15,798 nt of DNA from Elusimicrobia bacterium RIFCSPHIGHO2_02_FULL_57_9 (GTDB taxonomy: Bacteria > Elusimicrobiota > Elusimicrobia > UBA1565 > UBA9628). Positions 1-8,028 of this stretch are shown piece by piece. A program made the position numbers and the translations under genes. Positions within the stretch are counted from its first letter, which is position 1, and each line of letters begins with the position of its first letter. The notes under the pieces are model-generated. The model had not been told where the DNA came from, searched no databases, and saw only the letters and a list, made by a program, of their open reading frames with translations. Where the stretch lies: contig MGUO01000037.1 of assembly GCA_001800015.1 (NCBI GenBank), forward strand, positions 4,941 to 20,738. Reading direction: 5' to 3'.

Positions 1-308
1 AGCGGGAAATGGCCGAGGCCGAGCTGCAGGGCCTGCGCGTGACGACTTCCGCCGAGGTCAAAAGCGCCTGGGTGAGGACCCGGACCTCGCGGCGGCTGGC
101 GGACATTTACCGCACCAGCGTCCTGCCCCAGGCGGAGGCGGCGCTTAAGGTCGCCGAAGCCGGCTACCAGGCCGAGAAGACGAGTTTCCTCGATCTCTTG
201 GACGCCCAAAGGTCGCTGCTCAATTTCAGGCTGGAGTATTACCAGTTCCTTGCCGATTATCAACAGCGCTTAGCCGAGCTCGAGCGCATCGTGGGAAGGG
301 GGTTATGA
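1..308 (+). CDS. TolC/CusC-family outer-membrane efflux protein, C-terminal part (5' truncated by window edge)
   Basis: The reading frame is open from base 3 to a TGA at 306-308, so this is the last ~101 residues of a longer protein. It is helical and rich in Ala, Glu, Leu and Arg. The pattern in which LPQAEAALKVAEAGYQ is followed by KTSFLDLLDAQRSLLNFRLEY is the typical final helical hairpin of TolC-family channels, in which GY-x-x-G/E precedes LLDAQR. By family knowledge it forms the outer-membrane and periplasmic tunnel of a tripartite pump. It lies 4 bp before the CusB-like adaptor and just upstream of the CusA-like pump, so it is very likely the CusC-type partner. An in-frame ATG at 9 is internal to the family fold and is probably not the start. 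The purine-rich stretch at 293-303 inside its 3' end can serve as ribosome-binding site for the next gene. Confidence 0.88.
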   Translation, partial: REMAEAELQGLRVTTSAEVKSAWVRTRTSRRLADIYRTSVLPQAEAALKVAEAGYQAEKTSFLDLLDAQRSLLNFRLEYYQFLADYQQRLAELERIVGRGL

Positions 309-312
309 CGCC

Positions 313-1662
313 ATGAAACGAAAATTCTTGATCCTGGGAGCCGCAGCCGTCCTGCTTGCCGCTTCGGGCTTGGCGCTGCGCCGCTTCGGCCGCTTTCCCA
401 ACGGCGACACGGGGCAGTCCGCCGCGCCGGTTAAGTACTACTGTGCGATGCATCCGAGCTACACCTCGGATAAACCAGGAGACTGCCCCATCTGCAACAT
501 GAAGCTCATCTTGATGGAAGAAGCCGCTGCCGCCCAAGCGGTTGGAGCGCAGACCACGCTCTCCGGCAAGCGGGTCTGTCTTCTCCATAAATGCAAGATG
601 GCCAATTGCCTGATGGAGCTGCCTCTCAAACTCGGCCAAAAGATTTCCTGCCCGATCTGCGGGACCCATGTGGCCGAGGCCGCGCCAGCGCCGCAAGGAG
701 CACCTCTGTATTATCGGCATCCCATGCGCCCGGAGGTGAGCTCCCCTGCACCCAAGAAAGACGAGATGGGCATGGATTATGTCCCGGTCTATGCGGAAGA
801 GAAAGCCGAGCTGCCGGTGCCGGGGCAGGCCGGCACGATCATCTCGGCCGAGCGCCGCCAGATGATCGGGATGAAGTCCGAGGCGGTTACGCGCCGCGAC
901 CTGGCCGTCACCGTGCGCGCCAGCGGCAGGGTCGCCTACGACCCCGACCTCTACAACGCCATCGCCGAGTACCGCGAGGCCGCAAAAGCCCGGGACAAAA
1001 TCAAGGACAGTCCGTGGCCCGACGTTCATGAGCGCGCTTCGGCCCTGGTCAGATCCTCCATGCTGAGGCTTAGGCAGATGGGCCTCTCCGAGGCGCAGAT
1101 CGAGCAGATCGCCACGGCGGCAGAGCCCACCAACCTCCTTCTCGGCGGCGCGGGCCAGACGGTTTGGGTCTATGCCCAGATCTACGAGTACGAGATCGGC
1201 TTGGTCAAGCCGGGCCAGAATGTCGAGATGAACTCTCCGGCTTATCCCGGGCGCAAATTCCGGGGGGTGGTCAAGGCGGTCGACCCCATCCTATCAGCCG
1301 AGACGCGCTCGCTTAAAGTCCGCATCGAGGTTCCCAACCCGGAAGGGATGTTGAAGCTTGAGATGTACGTCAACGCCGTCATCCGCGTGGATATGGGTAA
1401 TAGGCTGGCCATTGCCGAAGAGGCCGTATTAGAAACCGGAGAGCGCAGCGTGGCCTTCGTGGATCTCGGGGAAGGCCGCATCGAGCCCCGCGAGGTGTCG
1501 GTGGGCCGGGAGGCGGACGGTTACTATGAGCTGCTCTCCGGCGTTAGAGAGGGCGAGAGGGTGGTGACCTCGGCGCAATTCCTCATCGATTCGGAGTCCA
1601 AGCTCAAGGCCGCGATGTCCAAGGCCGGCGCAAAGCCCAAGCCCCGGGAGCGTAAGCGCTGA
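313..1662 (+). CDS. cusB: CusB-type RND periplasmic adaptor with three N-terminal metal-binding modules
   Basis: This 449-residue adaptor would link the inner-membrane pump to the outer-membrane channel. Residues 4-22 form a signal or anchor helix. Three metal-binding modules follow. The first (42-67) is a classic heavy-metal-binding domain with CAMHP at 44-48 and CPIC at 58-61. The second (89-119) is a Cys-rich segment with C89, H92, C94, C99, C113, C116 and H119. The third (133-160) is the Cys-less variant often seen in CusB proteins, with YYRHPM and MGMDY. The adaptor core follows from about residue 175: a short helical hairpin (about 215-265), a beta-barrel region, and a membrane-proximal C-terminal domain ending in a basic tail. 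The SD-like GGGAAGGGGG lies just before the ATG. The gene sits in an operon between cusC and cusA. Family knowledge points to Cu(I)/Ag(I), but the exact metal is inferred. Confidence 0.92.
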   Translation: MKRKFLILGAAAVLLAASGLALRRFGRFPNGDTGQSAAPVKYYCAMHPSYTSDKPGDCPICNMKLILMEEAAAAQAVGAQTTLSGKRVCLLHKCKMANCLMELPLKLGQKISCPICGTHVAEAAPAPQGAPLYYRHPMRPEVSSPAPKKDEMGMDYVPVYAEEKAELPVPGQAGTIISAERRQMIGMKSEAVTRRDLAVTVRASGRVAYDPDLYNAIAEYREAAKARDKIKDSPWPDVHERASALVRSSMLRLRQMGLSEAQIEQIATAAEPTNLLLGGAGQTVWVYAQIYEYEIGLVKPGQNVEMNSPAYPGRKFRGVVKAVDPILSAETRSLKVRIEVPNPEGMLKLEMYVNAVIRVDMGNRLAIAEEAVLETGERSVAFVDLGEGRIEPREVSVGREADGYYELLSGVREGERVVTSAQFLIDSESKLKAAMSKAGAKPKPRERKR

Positions 1663-1670
1663 GACCCGCC

Positions 1671-4600
1671 ATGGTGGAAAAACTCATCGCCTGGTCCGCT
1701 CGAAACAAATTTATCGTCCTCATCCTGGTCGCCGCAGCCCTGGCGGGAGCGGTCTACAGCATGAAAAACGCGCGCTTGGACGCCATCCCGGACCTTTCGG
1801 ACACCCAGGTCATCCTCTACACGCGTTGGGACCGCTCGCCGGATATCATCGAGGATCAGGTGACCTACCCCATCGTTACCGCGATGCTGGGAGCTCCTCG
1901 GGTCAAGGCCATCCGCGGCTTTTCGGACTTCGGCTTTTCTTATGTCTACGTCATCTTTCAAGACGGGACCGACATCTACTGGGCGCGCACGCGGACTTTG
2001 GAGTATCTAAGCAAGATACTGCCGCAGCTTCCCGAAGGGGTCAAGACCGAGCTCGGCCCGGACGCGACGGGGGTCGGCTGGGTCTACCAATACGCGCTCA
2101 GGGATGTCAGCGGCCGCCATAGCCTGGCCGATCTGCGCGGCTTGCAGGACTGGTATTTGCGCTACTACCTCCAGTCCGTCCCCGGCGTGGCCGAGGTGGC
2201 CTCCATCGGCGGCTTTCAGAAACAGTACCAGGTCAACCTAGATCCCAACGCTCTGGTCGCCTACAACATCCCGCTCATGAAGGTGCTCGACGCCGTCCGG
2301 GACGGCAACAACGACGTGGGCGGCCGCTTGGTCGAGTTCTCCGGCAAGGAGTACATGGTGCGCGGCCGGGGCTACGCCAAGTCGGTCTCCGACATCGAGA
2401 ACATCGTGGTGGGCCGCGACATCAAGGGCACGCCCATCCTGGTCAGGGCTCTCGGCAAGGTATCCGTGGGCCCCAACATCCGCCGCGGGATAGCCGAGCT
2501 TGACGGCGAGGGCGACGCCGTGGGCGGCATCGTGGTGATGCGCTACGGTGAAAACGCCCTCAACGTCATCGAGCGGGTGAAAAAGAAGCTTGAGGAGATC
2601 AAACCCTCGCTCCCCGAAGGGGTCGAAGTCGTCGCCGCCTACGACCGTTCCGAGCTGATTAAACGCTCCATCCATACGCTCAAGGAGGAATTGGTCCTTG
2701 AGCTCATTATCGTGAGCCTCGTGATCCTGATTTTCCTCTGGCACATTCCGACCGCCATCATCCCCATCGTCACGATTCCGGTGGCGGTGATCCTCGTTTT
2801 CATCCCCATGTACTTGATGGGGATGGCCTCCAACATCATGTCCATTTCGGGCATCGCCATCTCCATCGGCATACTGGTGGATGGGGCCATCGTGGAGGTG
2901 GAGAACGCCTACAAGAAGCTCGAGAGGTGGAACGAGGCAGGCCGCAAGGGCGACTTCCACGAGGTGCGTCTCAAGGCCCTTCAGGAGGTCGGCCCGGCCG
3001 TGTTCTTCTCCCTGCTCGTGATCGCGGCCGCCTTCATGCCGATATTTACCTTGATGGACCAAGAGGGCCGGCTCTTCAAACCCCTGGCCTACACCAAGAA
3101 TCTGGCCATGGCTATCGCCGCGGTGCTGGCCGTGACCTTCGACCCGGCCGTGCGCATGCTGTTTTCCCGCATGGACTACGTCCATTTCAAGCCGCGCTGG
3201 CTTTCTTGGCTTGTGAATACGGTCACGGTCGGCAGGTATTATCCCGAGGAGAAGCATCCGGTCAGCCGGGCGCTTTTTAAGTTCTATGAGCCCGCCTGCC
3301 GCTTCGTGCTCAGGCATCCCTATAAGACCATCGGTGCGGCCGCGCTGCTGGTGCTTTCGACCGTTCCCGTTTACATGAGGCTCGGCTCGGAGTTCATGCC
3401 TCCCTTAAATGAGGGGACCATCCTTTATATGCCGACGACCCTGCCCGGCCTTTCGGTCACCGAGGCCCAGAGCCTGCTTCAGACCCAGGATCAAATTCTC
3501 AAGAGCTTTCCCGAGGTCGAGAGGGTATTCGGCAAGGCGGGACGCGCCGAGACCTCCACCGACCCGGCCCCTTTCTCGATGATGGAGACGACGGTGGTAT
3601 TAAAACCTCGGGACCAATGGCGCAAGAAGCAGAGGTGGTATTCTTACTGGATGCCTGAACTCCTGCAGAAGCCCTTGCGCCATCTTTGGAACGACCGGCT
3701 CGGCTGGGAGGAGCTGGTCGCGCAGATGGACTCCAAGATGCGGTTTCCGGGCGTGACTAACGCCTGGACCATGCCGATCAAGGCCCGCATCGACATGCTG
3801 AGCACGGGAGTGCGCACGCCCATCGGCATCAAGGTCTTCGGCGCGGACCTTAAGCAGATCGAGCGCATCGGCACTGAGCTTGAGGGCGTTCTCTCGGAAA
3901 TCGAGGGCACGCGCAGCGTGTATGCCGAGCGCGCGGCCGGAGGCTATTTCCTGGATTTTGATTTAAAGCGCGAGGAGCTGGCGCGCTACGGCCTGAGCAT
4001 CAAAGAGGCGGAGATGGTCATCATGTCGGCCATCGGCGGCGAGTCCGTCACCACGACGCTGGAGGGCCGCGAGCGCTACTCGGTCAACGTGCGCTACGCC
4101 CGAGAGCTGCGCGACACCCTCCCCAAGTTGCGCCGGGTGCTCGTGCCCACCATGGGTGGAGCCCAGGTGCCCTTAGCGCAGCTTGCGGACATCGAGCTTC
4201 GTCTCGGACCCGCCATGATCCGCAACGAGAACGGGCTATTGGCCGGCTACGTCTACGTGGACGTGGCCGGCCGCGACATCGGCGGCTACGTGGAAGAGGC
4301 AAAAAAGAAGGTGCTCCAATCCCTCCAGCTTCCAGCCGGCTATTCCATCCAGTGGAGCGGCCAGTACGAAAACATGGCGCGGGTGAGAGAACGTCTCAAG
4401 GTCGTGCTGCCGCTGACCCTATTCATCATCCTGTCGCTGCTCTACATGAACACGAAGTCGTGGGTGAAAACCGGCATCGTGATGCTGGCCGTGCCTTTTT
4501 CGCTTATCGGGGCGGTCTGGCTGTTATACGCCCTGGGCTACAACATCTCCATCGCGGTCTGGGTGGGAATGATCGCGCTGATGGGCCTCGATGCCGAGAC

Positions 4601-4946
4601 CGGGGTGTTCATGCTTCTCTACCTCGACTTGGCCTATGACGACATGGTCCGCCAGGGCCGCATGCGCACGGCGGCGGACCTCGAGCAAGCCGTTATCCAC
4701 GGCGCGGTCAAAAGGGTGCGGCCCAAGATGATGACGGTGGCCTGCGCTTTCATGGGCTTGCTTCCCATCATGTGGTCCTTGGGTACGGGCGCCGACCTTA
4801 TGAAGCGCATCGCGGCACCGATGATCGGAGGGCTTTTCACGAGCTTCATCATGGAGCTCCTGGTCTACCCGCCGATCTTTTTCCTATGGAAATGGCATTA
4901 CGAGATGAGGAAGGGAATGGTGGACGTTAATCGAGGAGGGACATAA
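1671..4946 (+). CDS. cusA: CusA-type heavy-metal efflux RND pump
   Basis: This 1091-residue protein is full length for the HME-RND family, with about 12 membrane helices and two large periplasmic loops. It uses the proton gradient to export metal ions through the CusB and CusC partners. The methionines of the CusA relay are recognisable: M587 in LYMPTTLPG, M637/M638 in PFSMMETTV, and M709 in RIDMLSTG. These match the E. coli CusA three-Met site (M573, M623, M672). The proton-relay residues are also present: D404 in GILVDGAIVEVEN (TM4), E976 in MGLDAETGVF (TM10), and K1019 in RPKMMT (TM11). This pattern favours Cu(I)/Ag(I) over divalent ions. The start is 8 bp after cusB. The stop TAA overlaps the ATG of the next gene by one base. 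Confidence 0.96.
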   Translation: MVEKLIAWSARNKFIVLILVAAALAGAVYSMKNARLDAIPDLSDTQVILYTRWDRSPDIIEDQVTYPIVTAMLGAPRVKAIRGFSDFGFSYVYVIFQDGTDIYWARTRTLEYLSKILPQLPEGVKTELGPDATGVGWVYQYALRDVSGRHSLADLRGLQDWYLRYYLQSVPGVAEVASIGGFQKQYQVNLDPNALVAYNIPLMKVLDAVRDGNNDVGGRLVEFSGKEYMVRGRGYAKSVSDIENIVVGRDIKGTPILVRALGKVSVGPNIRRGIAELDGEGDAVGGIVVMRYGENALNVIERVKKKLEEIKPSLPEGVEVVAAYDRSELIKRSIHTLKEELVLELIIVSLVILIFLWHIPTAIIPIVTIPVAVILVFIPMYLMGMASNIMSISGIAISIGILVDGAIVEVENAYKKLERWNEAGRKGDFHEVRLKALQEVGPAVFFSLLVIAAAFMPIFTLMDQEGRLFKPLAYTKNLAMAIAAVLAVTFDPAVRMLFSRMDYVHFKPRWLSWLVNTVTVGRYYPEEKHPVSRALFKFYEPACRFVLRHPYKTIGAAALLVLSTVPVYMRLGSEFMPPLNEGTILYMPTTLPGLSVTEAQSLLQTQDQILKSFPEVERVFGKAGRAETSTDPAPFSMMETTVVLKPRDQWRKKQRWYSYWMPELLQKPLRHLWNDRLGWEELVAQMDSKMRFPGVTNAWTMPIKARIDMLSTGVRTPIGIKVFGADLKQIERIGTELEGVLSEIEGTRSVYAERAAGGYFLDFDLKREELARYGLSIKEAEMVIMSAIGGESVTTTLEGRERYSVNVRYARELRDTLPKLRRVLVPTMGGAQVPLAQLADIELRLGPAMIRNENGLLAGYVYVDVAGRDIGGYVEEAKKKVLQSLQLPAGYSIQWSGQYENMARVRERLKVVLPLTLFIILSLLYMNTKSWVKTGIVMLAVPFSLIGAVWLLYALGYNISIAVWVGMIALMGLDAETGVFMLLYLDLAYDDMVRQGRMRTAADLEQAVIHGAVKRVRPKMMTVACAFMGLLPIMWSLGTGADLMKRIAAPMIGGLFTSFIMELLVYPPIFFLWKWHYEMRKGMVDVNRGGT

Positions 4947-5356
4947 TGGTGAGATCGTTTGCCGTATCGATGTTCTTGTTGAGCGCGCCGGCGCTGGGCG
5001 CCGTGTGGGCTCAGCAAGGCCACAAACACGAAGAAAAGACGCAAGCCGCAGCCCAGCCCGCGGGAGAGGCGGTGACCATAGCAGGAGAGGTCCTGGACCT
5101 CTACTGCTACCTGGGGCATGGGGCCACGGGCCGGGAGCACAAGAAGTGCGCCAAGCAATGTCTTCTGGAAAAGCATGTCTCGGCGGGGCTTCTGAGCGCC
5201 GACGGCGCCGTCTACCTCCTGGTCTCGGACCACAAGCATGAGAAGGCCTTCGCTGCGGTGGGGCGGCTGGCCGCCGAGCAAGTGAAGGTGACCGGCGTCA
5301 AGGCGGTCAAGGGCGGGCTGCAGGCCATCCTGGTTCACAAGATCGAGAAAGCCTAA
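4946..5356 (+). CDS. Small secreted Cys/His-rich protein of the metal-efflux operon (function unknown)
   Basis: This 136-residue protein has a clear Sec signal peptide (about 1-22, ending AVWA-Q). A His-containing linker (H26, H28) follows, then a compact beta-rich domain. The most striking part is the motif LYCYLGHG (C54, H58) followed by REHKKCAKQC (H65, C68, C72). DHKH is at 95-98. I recognise this as a recurrent unnamed family of small periplasmic proteins with a C-Y-L-x-H ... H-x-x-C-x-x-x-C signature, but I have no established function for it. The spacing of Cys and His suggests metal or disulfide chemistry. The gene is translationally coupled to cusA (1-base overlap) with a strong GAGGAGGG ribosome-binding site at 4933-4940, so it is probably co-expressed with the pump. 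A role as periplasmic metal-binding accessory is inference. Confidence 0.85.
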   Translation: MVRSFAVSMFLLSAPALGAVWAQQGHKHEEKTQAAAQPAGEAVTIAGEVLDLYCYLGHGATGREHKKCAKQCLLEKHVSAGLLSADGAVYLLVSDHKHEKAFAAVGRLAAEQVKVTGVKAVKGGLQAILVHKIEKA

Positions 5357-5358
5357 GA

Positions 5359-5784
5359 ATGCGCTTGCCCGAGCTGTATCTGCTCCATCCCGCGGCGGTC
5401 CACTTTCCCATCGCGCTGCTGACGACGGGGTGGGGCGCCTGCGTTCTTGGGCGGCGGGCAGAGTGGCTGTCCAACGCGGCCTCATGGCTGTTGTGGCTTG
5501 GAACCATGACGGCCTGGGCCGCGTTGGGCTTGGGGCTGCTGGCCGAGAGCACCGCGCCGCACGTGCCGCCGGCCTGGCAGACGCTCAATCTCCATGAGAC
5601 GCTGGCTTATTGGACTGTCGGCTCCTTCACCGTCCTGTCTTTATGGAGATGGCGCTGGGGACGGCGGAAAGAGGGGCTGTTTCTGGCTCTCTGGCTCGGC
5701 GCTTGCGCGGTTCTTCTGGCCACGGCCATCCAAGGGGGCGAGCTGGTGTTCACCCATGGCGTGGGAGTAGGGCGGTCTTTCTAG
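5359..5784 (+). CDS. DUF2231-type four-helix membrane protein
   Basis: This 141-residue integral membrane protein has four hydrophobic segments, at about residues 10-32, 38-60, 78-98 and 108-128. It matches the DUF2231 (COG4244-like) pattern: a histidine-rich first helix (LHPAAVHFPIAL), HETLAYWTVGSF at the start of helix 3, and GGELVFTHGVG after helix 4. The conserved His residues near membrane faces could bind heme or metal, but no activity is established for the family as far as I know. It begins 2 bp after the small Cys/His gene and is the last gene of the efflux operon, so a role linked to metal handling or membrane redox is likely but inferred. Its stop codon TAG at 5782-5784 overlaps the stop of the convergent gene through a shared CTAG. 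Confidence 0.85.
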   Translation: MRLPELYLLHPAAVHFPIALLTTGWGACVLGRRAEWLSNAASWLLWLGTMTAWAALGLGLLAESTAPHVPPAWQTLNLHETLAYWTVGSFTVLSLWRWRWGRRKEGLFLALWLGACAVLLATAIQGGELVFTHGVGVGRSF

Positions 5785-6305
5785 TTCTGCGCTATCTCCG
5801 CAGTAAGCCGATTCCACAGGGAGCGAAAATTCTCGGGGCCGAGAGCCGACAAATGGTGACGGAATGCGACTTGGCCGGAACTGGAAACGACGAATAAATT
5901 GTGGAATGGGCAGGCGTTGGGCGGATGCGCCAAGCCCAGCTTAAGCCCCACGACGTCCTCGGGGTCCAAGAGAATCGGGAAGAAACATTCGGGCGCGACC
6001 TGCCGCGGCAGAGGATCGTCTTTGTCCAAGATGCTGACGGCCAGGATGCGGACGTTTTCCCCGGCCTTCTGGAGAAGCTCGTTTAAGAGCGGGATTCGAG
6101 CCCGGCAGTCCTGGCAGAAATTGGTGAACCACAGCACCGTATAGCGGGCGCTGGAAAGATCGGAGAGCCGATGCGCCTTGCCTTCGAGATCGCGCAGGGA
6201 AAAATCAGGGAACGTTTCTCCCAGTTGCAGTCCTTGCGCCCTGCGCGATCTCAGCTTCCAGCCCAGTCTCCAGAAGGTCATGTAAATCTTCCGCCATATC
6301 TTCAC
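5781..6305 (-). CDS. Thioredoxin-fold (AhpC/TSA-Redoxin-like) protein
   Basis: The 174-residue protein has a redoxin fold: LGETFPDFSLRDLEGK opening (28-43), then a beta strand and active site WFTNFCQDC with C64-x-x-C67, and later the segment PILLDPEDVVGLKLGL typical of peroxiredoxin/TlpA-like proteins. Family knowledge suggests thiol-disulfide exchange or peroxide reduction. No clear signal peptide is visible. The N-terminal ~24 residues are basic and aromatic, and may be a membrane-associating helix. The longest frame starts with GTG at 6305 without a ribosome-binding site. An in-frame ATG at 6279-6281 (residue 9) is preceded by GGCGGAAG at suitable spacing and may be the true start. The stop is shared (CTAG) with the convergent DUF2231 gene. 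It diverges from the arginase-family gene. Confidence 0.85.
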   Translation of the reverse strand: MKIWRKIYMTFWRLGWKLRSRRAQGLQLGETFPDFSLRDLEGKAHRLSDLSSARYTVLWFTNFCQDCRARIPLLNELLQKAGENVRILAVSILDKDDPLPRQVAPECFFPILLDPEDVVGLKLGLAHPPNACPFHNLFVVSSSGQVAFRHHLSALGPENFRSLWNRLTAEIAQN

Positions 6306-6327
6306 GGCCGTTTTTCACGCAACAATC

Positions 6328-6357
6328 TTGCCACGGGGTGTGCGTGGAAATTATAAA
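6328..6357 (+). promoter_or_regulatory. Putative sigma70 promoter of the arginase-family gene
   Basis: A TTGCCA (-35 like, 6328-6333) and a TATAAA (-10 like, 6352-6357) are separated by 18 bp in the 72-bp divergent gap. Transcription would start near 6364. The SD-like GGGAG at about 6368-6372 precedes the ATG at 6378 at good spacing. This is a pattern match only. Confidence 0.5.
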
Positions 6358-6377
6358 ATAACGCTCAGGGAGAAACG

Positions 6378-7427
6378 ATGCAAGCGCGAAAAGACTTCGA
6401 CCCCGGCGCCCCGGCCTCGGGCGCGGAGGGCATATTCGGCCTGCCGTTCGACGAGGATGAGGCGAGGCTGGTCTATCTTCCGGTGCCTTGGGAAGCGACG
6501 ACCTCTTACGGGGGCGGCGCGTCCAAAGGCCCGGCCGCCATCCTAAAGGCCAGCGCCCAGATCGACCTCTACGATTGCGACGTGGAAAAGCCTTACGCCG
6601 CGGGCCTTTACCTGCGCCCGCAGTCGCCCGAGGTCCGTCAATGGGACAAACAGGCGAAAGCCGCGGCCCAGAAAGTGATCGCGGCCTTAAGCTCGGGCAG
6701 GAGGCCCTCTTCTCAGGCGCTTGAGACGGCGAACGCGTTGGGCGCCAAGCTCAACGCATGGGTTTATAGGCAGACCAAGGAGATCATCGGCTCCGGCAAA
6801 ATTCCGGCCCTCATCGGAGGCGATCACTCTACGCCCTACGGCGCCATCTCGGCTGCGCTCGAGCAATGGCCTGATCTCGGCATCCTGCATTTCGACGCGC
6901 ACCATGACACCCGCGAGGCCTATGAGGGGTTTACCTGGTCGCACGCCTCGATTTTTCATAACGTGATGAGCCGCCTGCCGGCGCCCAAGCTGGTTTCCGT
7001 CGGCATCCGCGATTTTTCGGAGAGCGAGCGCGCGTTTTGCCGTGGCTTGGGCGAGCGCTGCTCCGTCATTTACGACAACGAGCTGGCGCGCCGGCGCTTC
7101 GCGGGGCGGCCCTTCGACCAGACTGCCGCCGAGATCGCGGACAAGCTTCCCGAAAAAGTCTGGATATCCTTCGATATCGACGGCTTGGACCCGCGCTTTT
7201 GCCCGGGGACGGGTACGCCTGTTCCGGGTGGCCTGGATTTTGCCGAGGCCAATCACATCTTCAGGGCGCTCGTCTTCTCTCAGCGCCGCATCGTAGGGTT
7301 CGATCTCAACGAGGTGTCTGCGCAAAAAGAAAGCGAATGGGACGCCAATGTCGGCGCCCGCCTTCTCTACAAGATGACCGGTTGGACGCTTGCCAGCCAG
7401 GGCCTGGCCGCTGCAGCCCTCATATAA
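6378..7427 (+). CDS. Arginase/agmatinase-family ureohydrolase
   Basis: This 349-residue enzyme carries all the metal-binding motifs of the ureohydrolase family: GGDHS (H150), DAHHD (D173, H175, D177) and SFDIDGLDP (D266, D268). CPGTGTPVPGG follows. These residues bind two Mn ions and hydrolyse a guanidino group, releasing urea from agmatine, arginine or a related compound (family knowledge). The substrate is not decided by the motifs. The length is above the usual ~300 because of an extra helical segment at about residues 75-135 before the GGDHS motif, as in some longer arginase-family proteins, so I avoid the symbol speB. The gene has its own promoter and SD and no visible polyamine-pathway neighbours. 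Its 3' end overlaps the convergent AbiEi-like gene by 8 bp. Confidence 0.9.
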   Translation: MQARKDFDPGAPASGAEGIFGLPFDEDEARLVYLPVPWEATTSYGGGASKGPAAILKASAQIDLYDCDVEKPYAAGLYLRPQSPEVRQWDKQAKAAAQKVIAALSSGRRPSSQALETANALGAKLNAWVYRQTKEIIGSGKIPALIGGDHSTPYGAISAALEQWPDLGILHFDAHHDTREAYEGFTWSHASIFHNVMSRLPAPKLVSVGIRDFSESERAFCRGLGERCSVIYDNELARRRFAGRPFDQTAAEIADKLPEKVWISFDIDGLDPRFCPGTGTPVPGGLDFAEANHIFRALVFSQRRIVGFDLNEVSAQKESEWDANVGARLLYKMTGWTLASQGLAAAALI

Positions 7428-8028
7428 TACTTTTCGTTATCTTGTTTTGGACCGTGCGGGGATAACGCTGGCGCCATAAATCCAGCTTTTTACGGTCCAA
7501 CTCTTCTAAAGAAAGCTCATCGAGAGCGGGCATTTCGCCTGAAACCTGGGAATTCCAGTACATCCAGTCCAGGAGCGCTTTTTCGGGCTCCGCCCAAAGC
7601 ACCCCTTTTTCCTCGCGGAAGCCCCAAAAAAGCTTGTGAGCAAGATGCCGGAAGACGATCTCTCCCGACAAGGTCTTTAAGCGTCGCGGTTTGCGGGGAG
7701 TTGCGCAGGTTAATACCAGCGGGGATTGGGAGAGAATTCCGTGCCGGGCCAAGACGCTTTCAAATGAGATATAGCACGGCTTTCCCACTTGCATGGCGAT
7801 CTCCTCCAAAACAGCGGGAAAAATCGAACTGGAATAGAGGCTTGGGCCGACCCGAGAAATCATTCCGCGGCGCTCAAGTCTTTTGAGGGCTTTTCGCGCC
7901 GCCGGTTCGGAAAGCCCGGAAACCCGGCACAGACTGCTGAGGGGGAGAAGATGTCCTCCTTGGGTGTGCGCTTTTTTAAAAACATGAACCCAGTCTTGAA
8001 GGGTCCAATAATGCCCGGCTCTCCTCAT
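7420..8028 (-). CDS. AbiEi-like antitoxin / winged-helix regulator
   Basis: This 202-residue protein has an N-terminal winged helix (about 8-70; the segment LSSLCRVSGLSEPAARKALKRLERRG reads as a helix-turn-helix followed by a wing). Next is a domain with YISFESVLARHGILSQ, then TLSGEIVFRHL and WAEPEKALLDWMYW, a layout typical of the AbiEi antitoxin family (transcriptional autorepressor domain plus C-terminal antitoxin domain). It follows the nucleotidyltransferase gene with an ATGA overlap at 8025-8028, so the two are translationally coupled. By family knowledge it neutralises the toxin and represses the operon by binding inverted repeats. The operator candidate lies upstream of the toxin gene. 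Its stop overlaps the convergent arginase-family gene. Confidence 0.85.
   Translation of the reverse strand: MRRAGHYWTLQDWVHVFKKAHTQGGHLLPLSSLCRVSGLSEPAARKALKRLERRGMISRVGPSLYSSSIFPAVLEEIAMQVGKPCYISFESVLARHGILSQSPLVLTCATPRKPRRLKTLSGEIVFRHLAHKLFWGFREEKGVLWAEPEKALLDWMYWNSQVSGEMPALDELSLEELDRKKLDLWRQRYPRTVQNKITKSII

Noticed and set aside
226..1029. A 267-residue open frame on the - strand across the cusC/cusB junction
   Set aside because: It is antisense to two recognisable genes and its product resembles nothing; a typical shadow in GC-rich DNA.
2238..3317. A 359-residue open frame on the - strand inside the cusA gene, rich in His and Asp
   Set aside because: It lies fully antisense to a well-conserved RND pump, and its composition follows from reading GC-rich codons in reverse. 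No motif or ribosome-binding site supports it.
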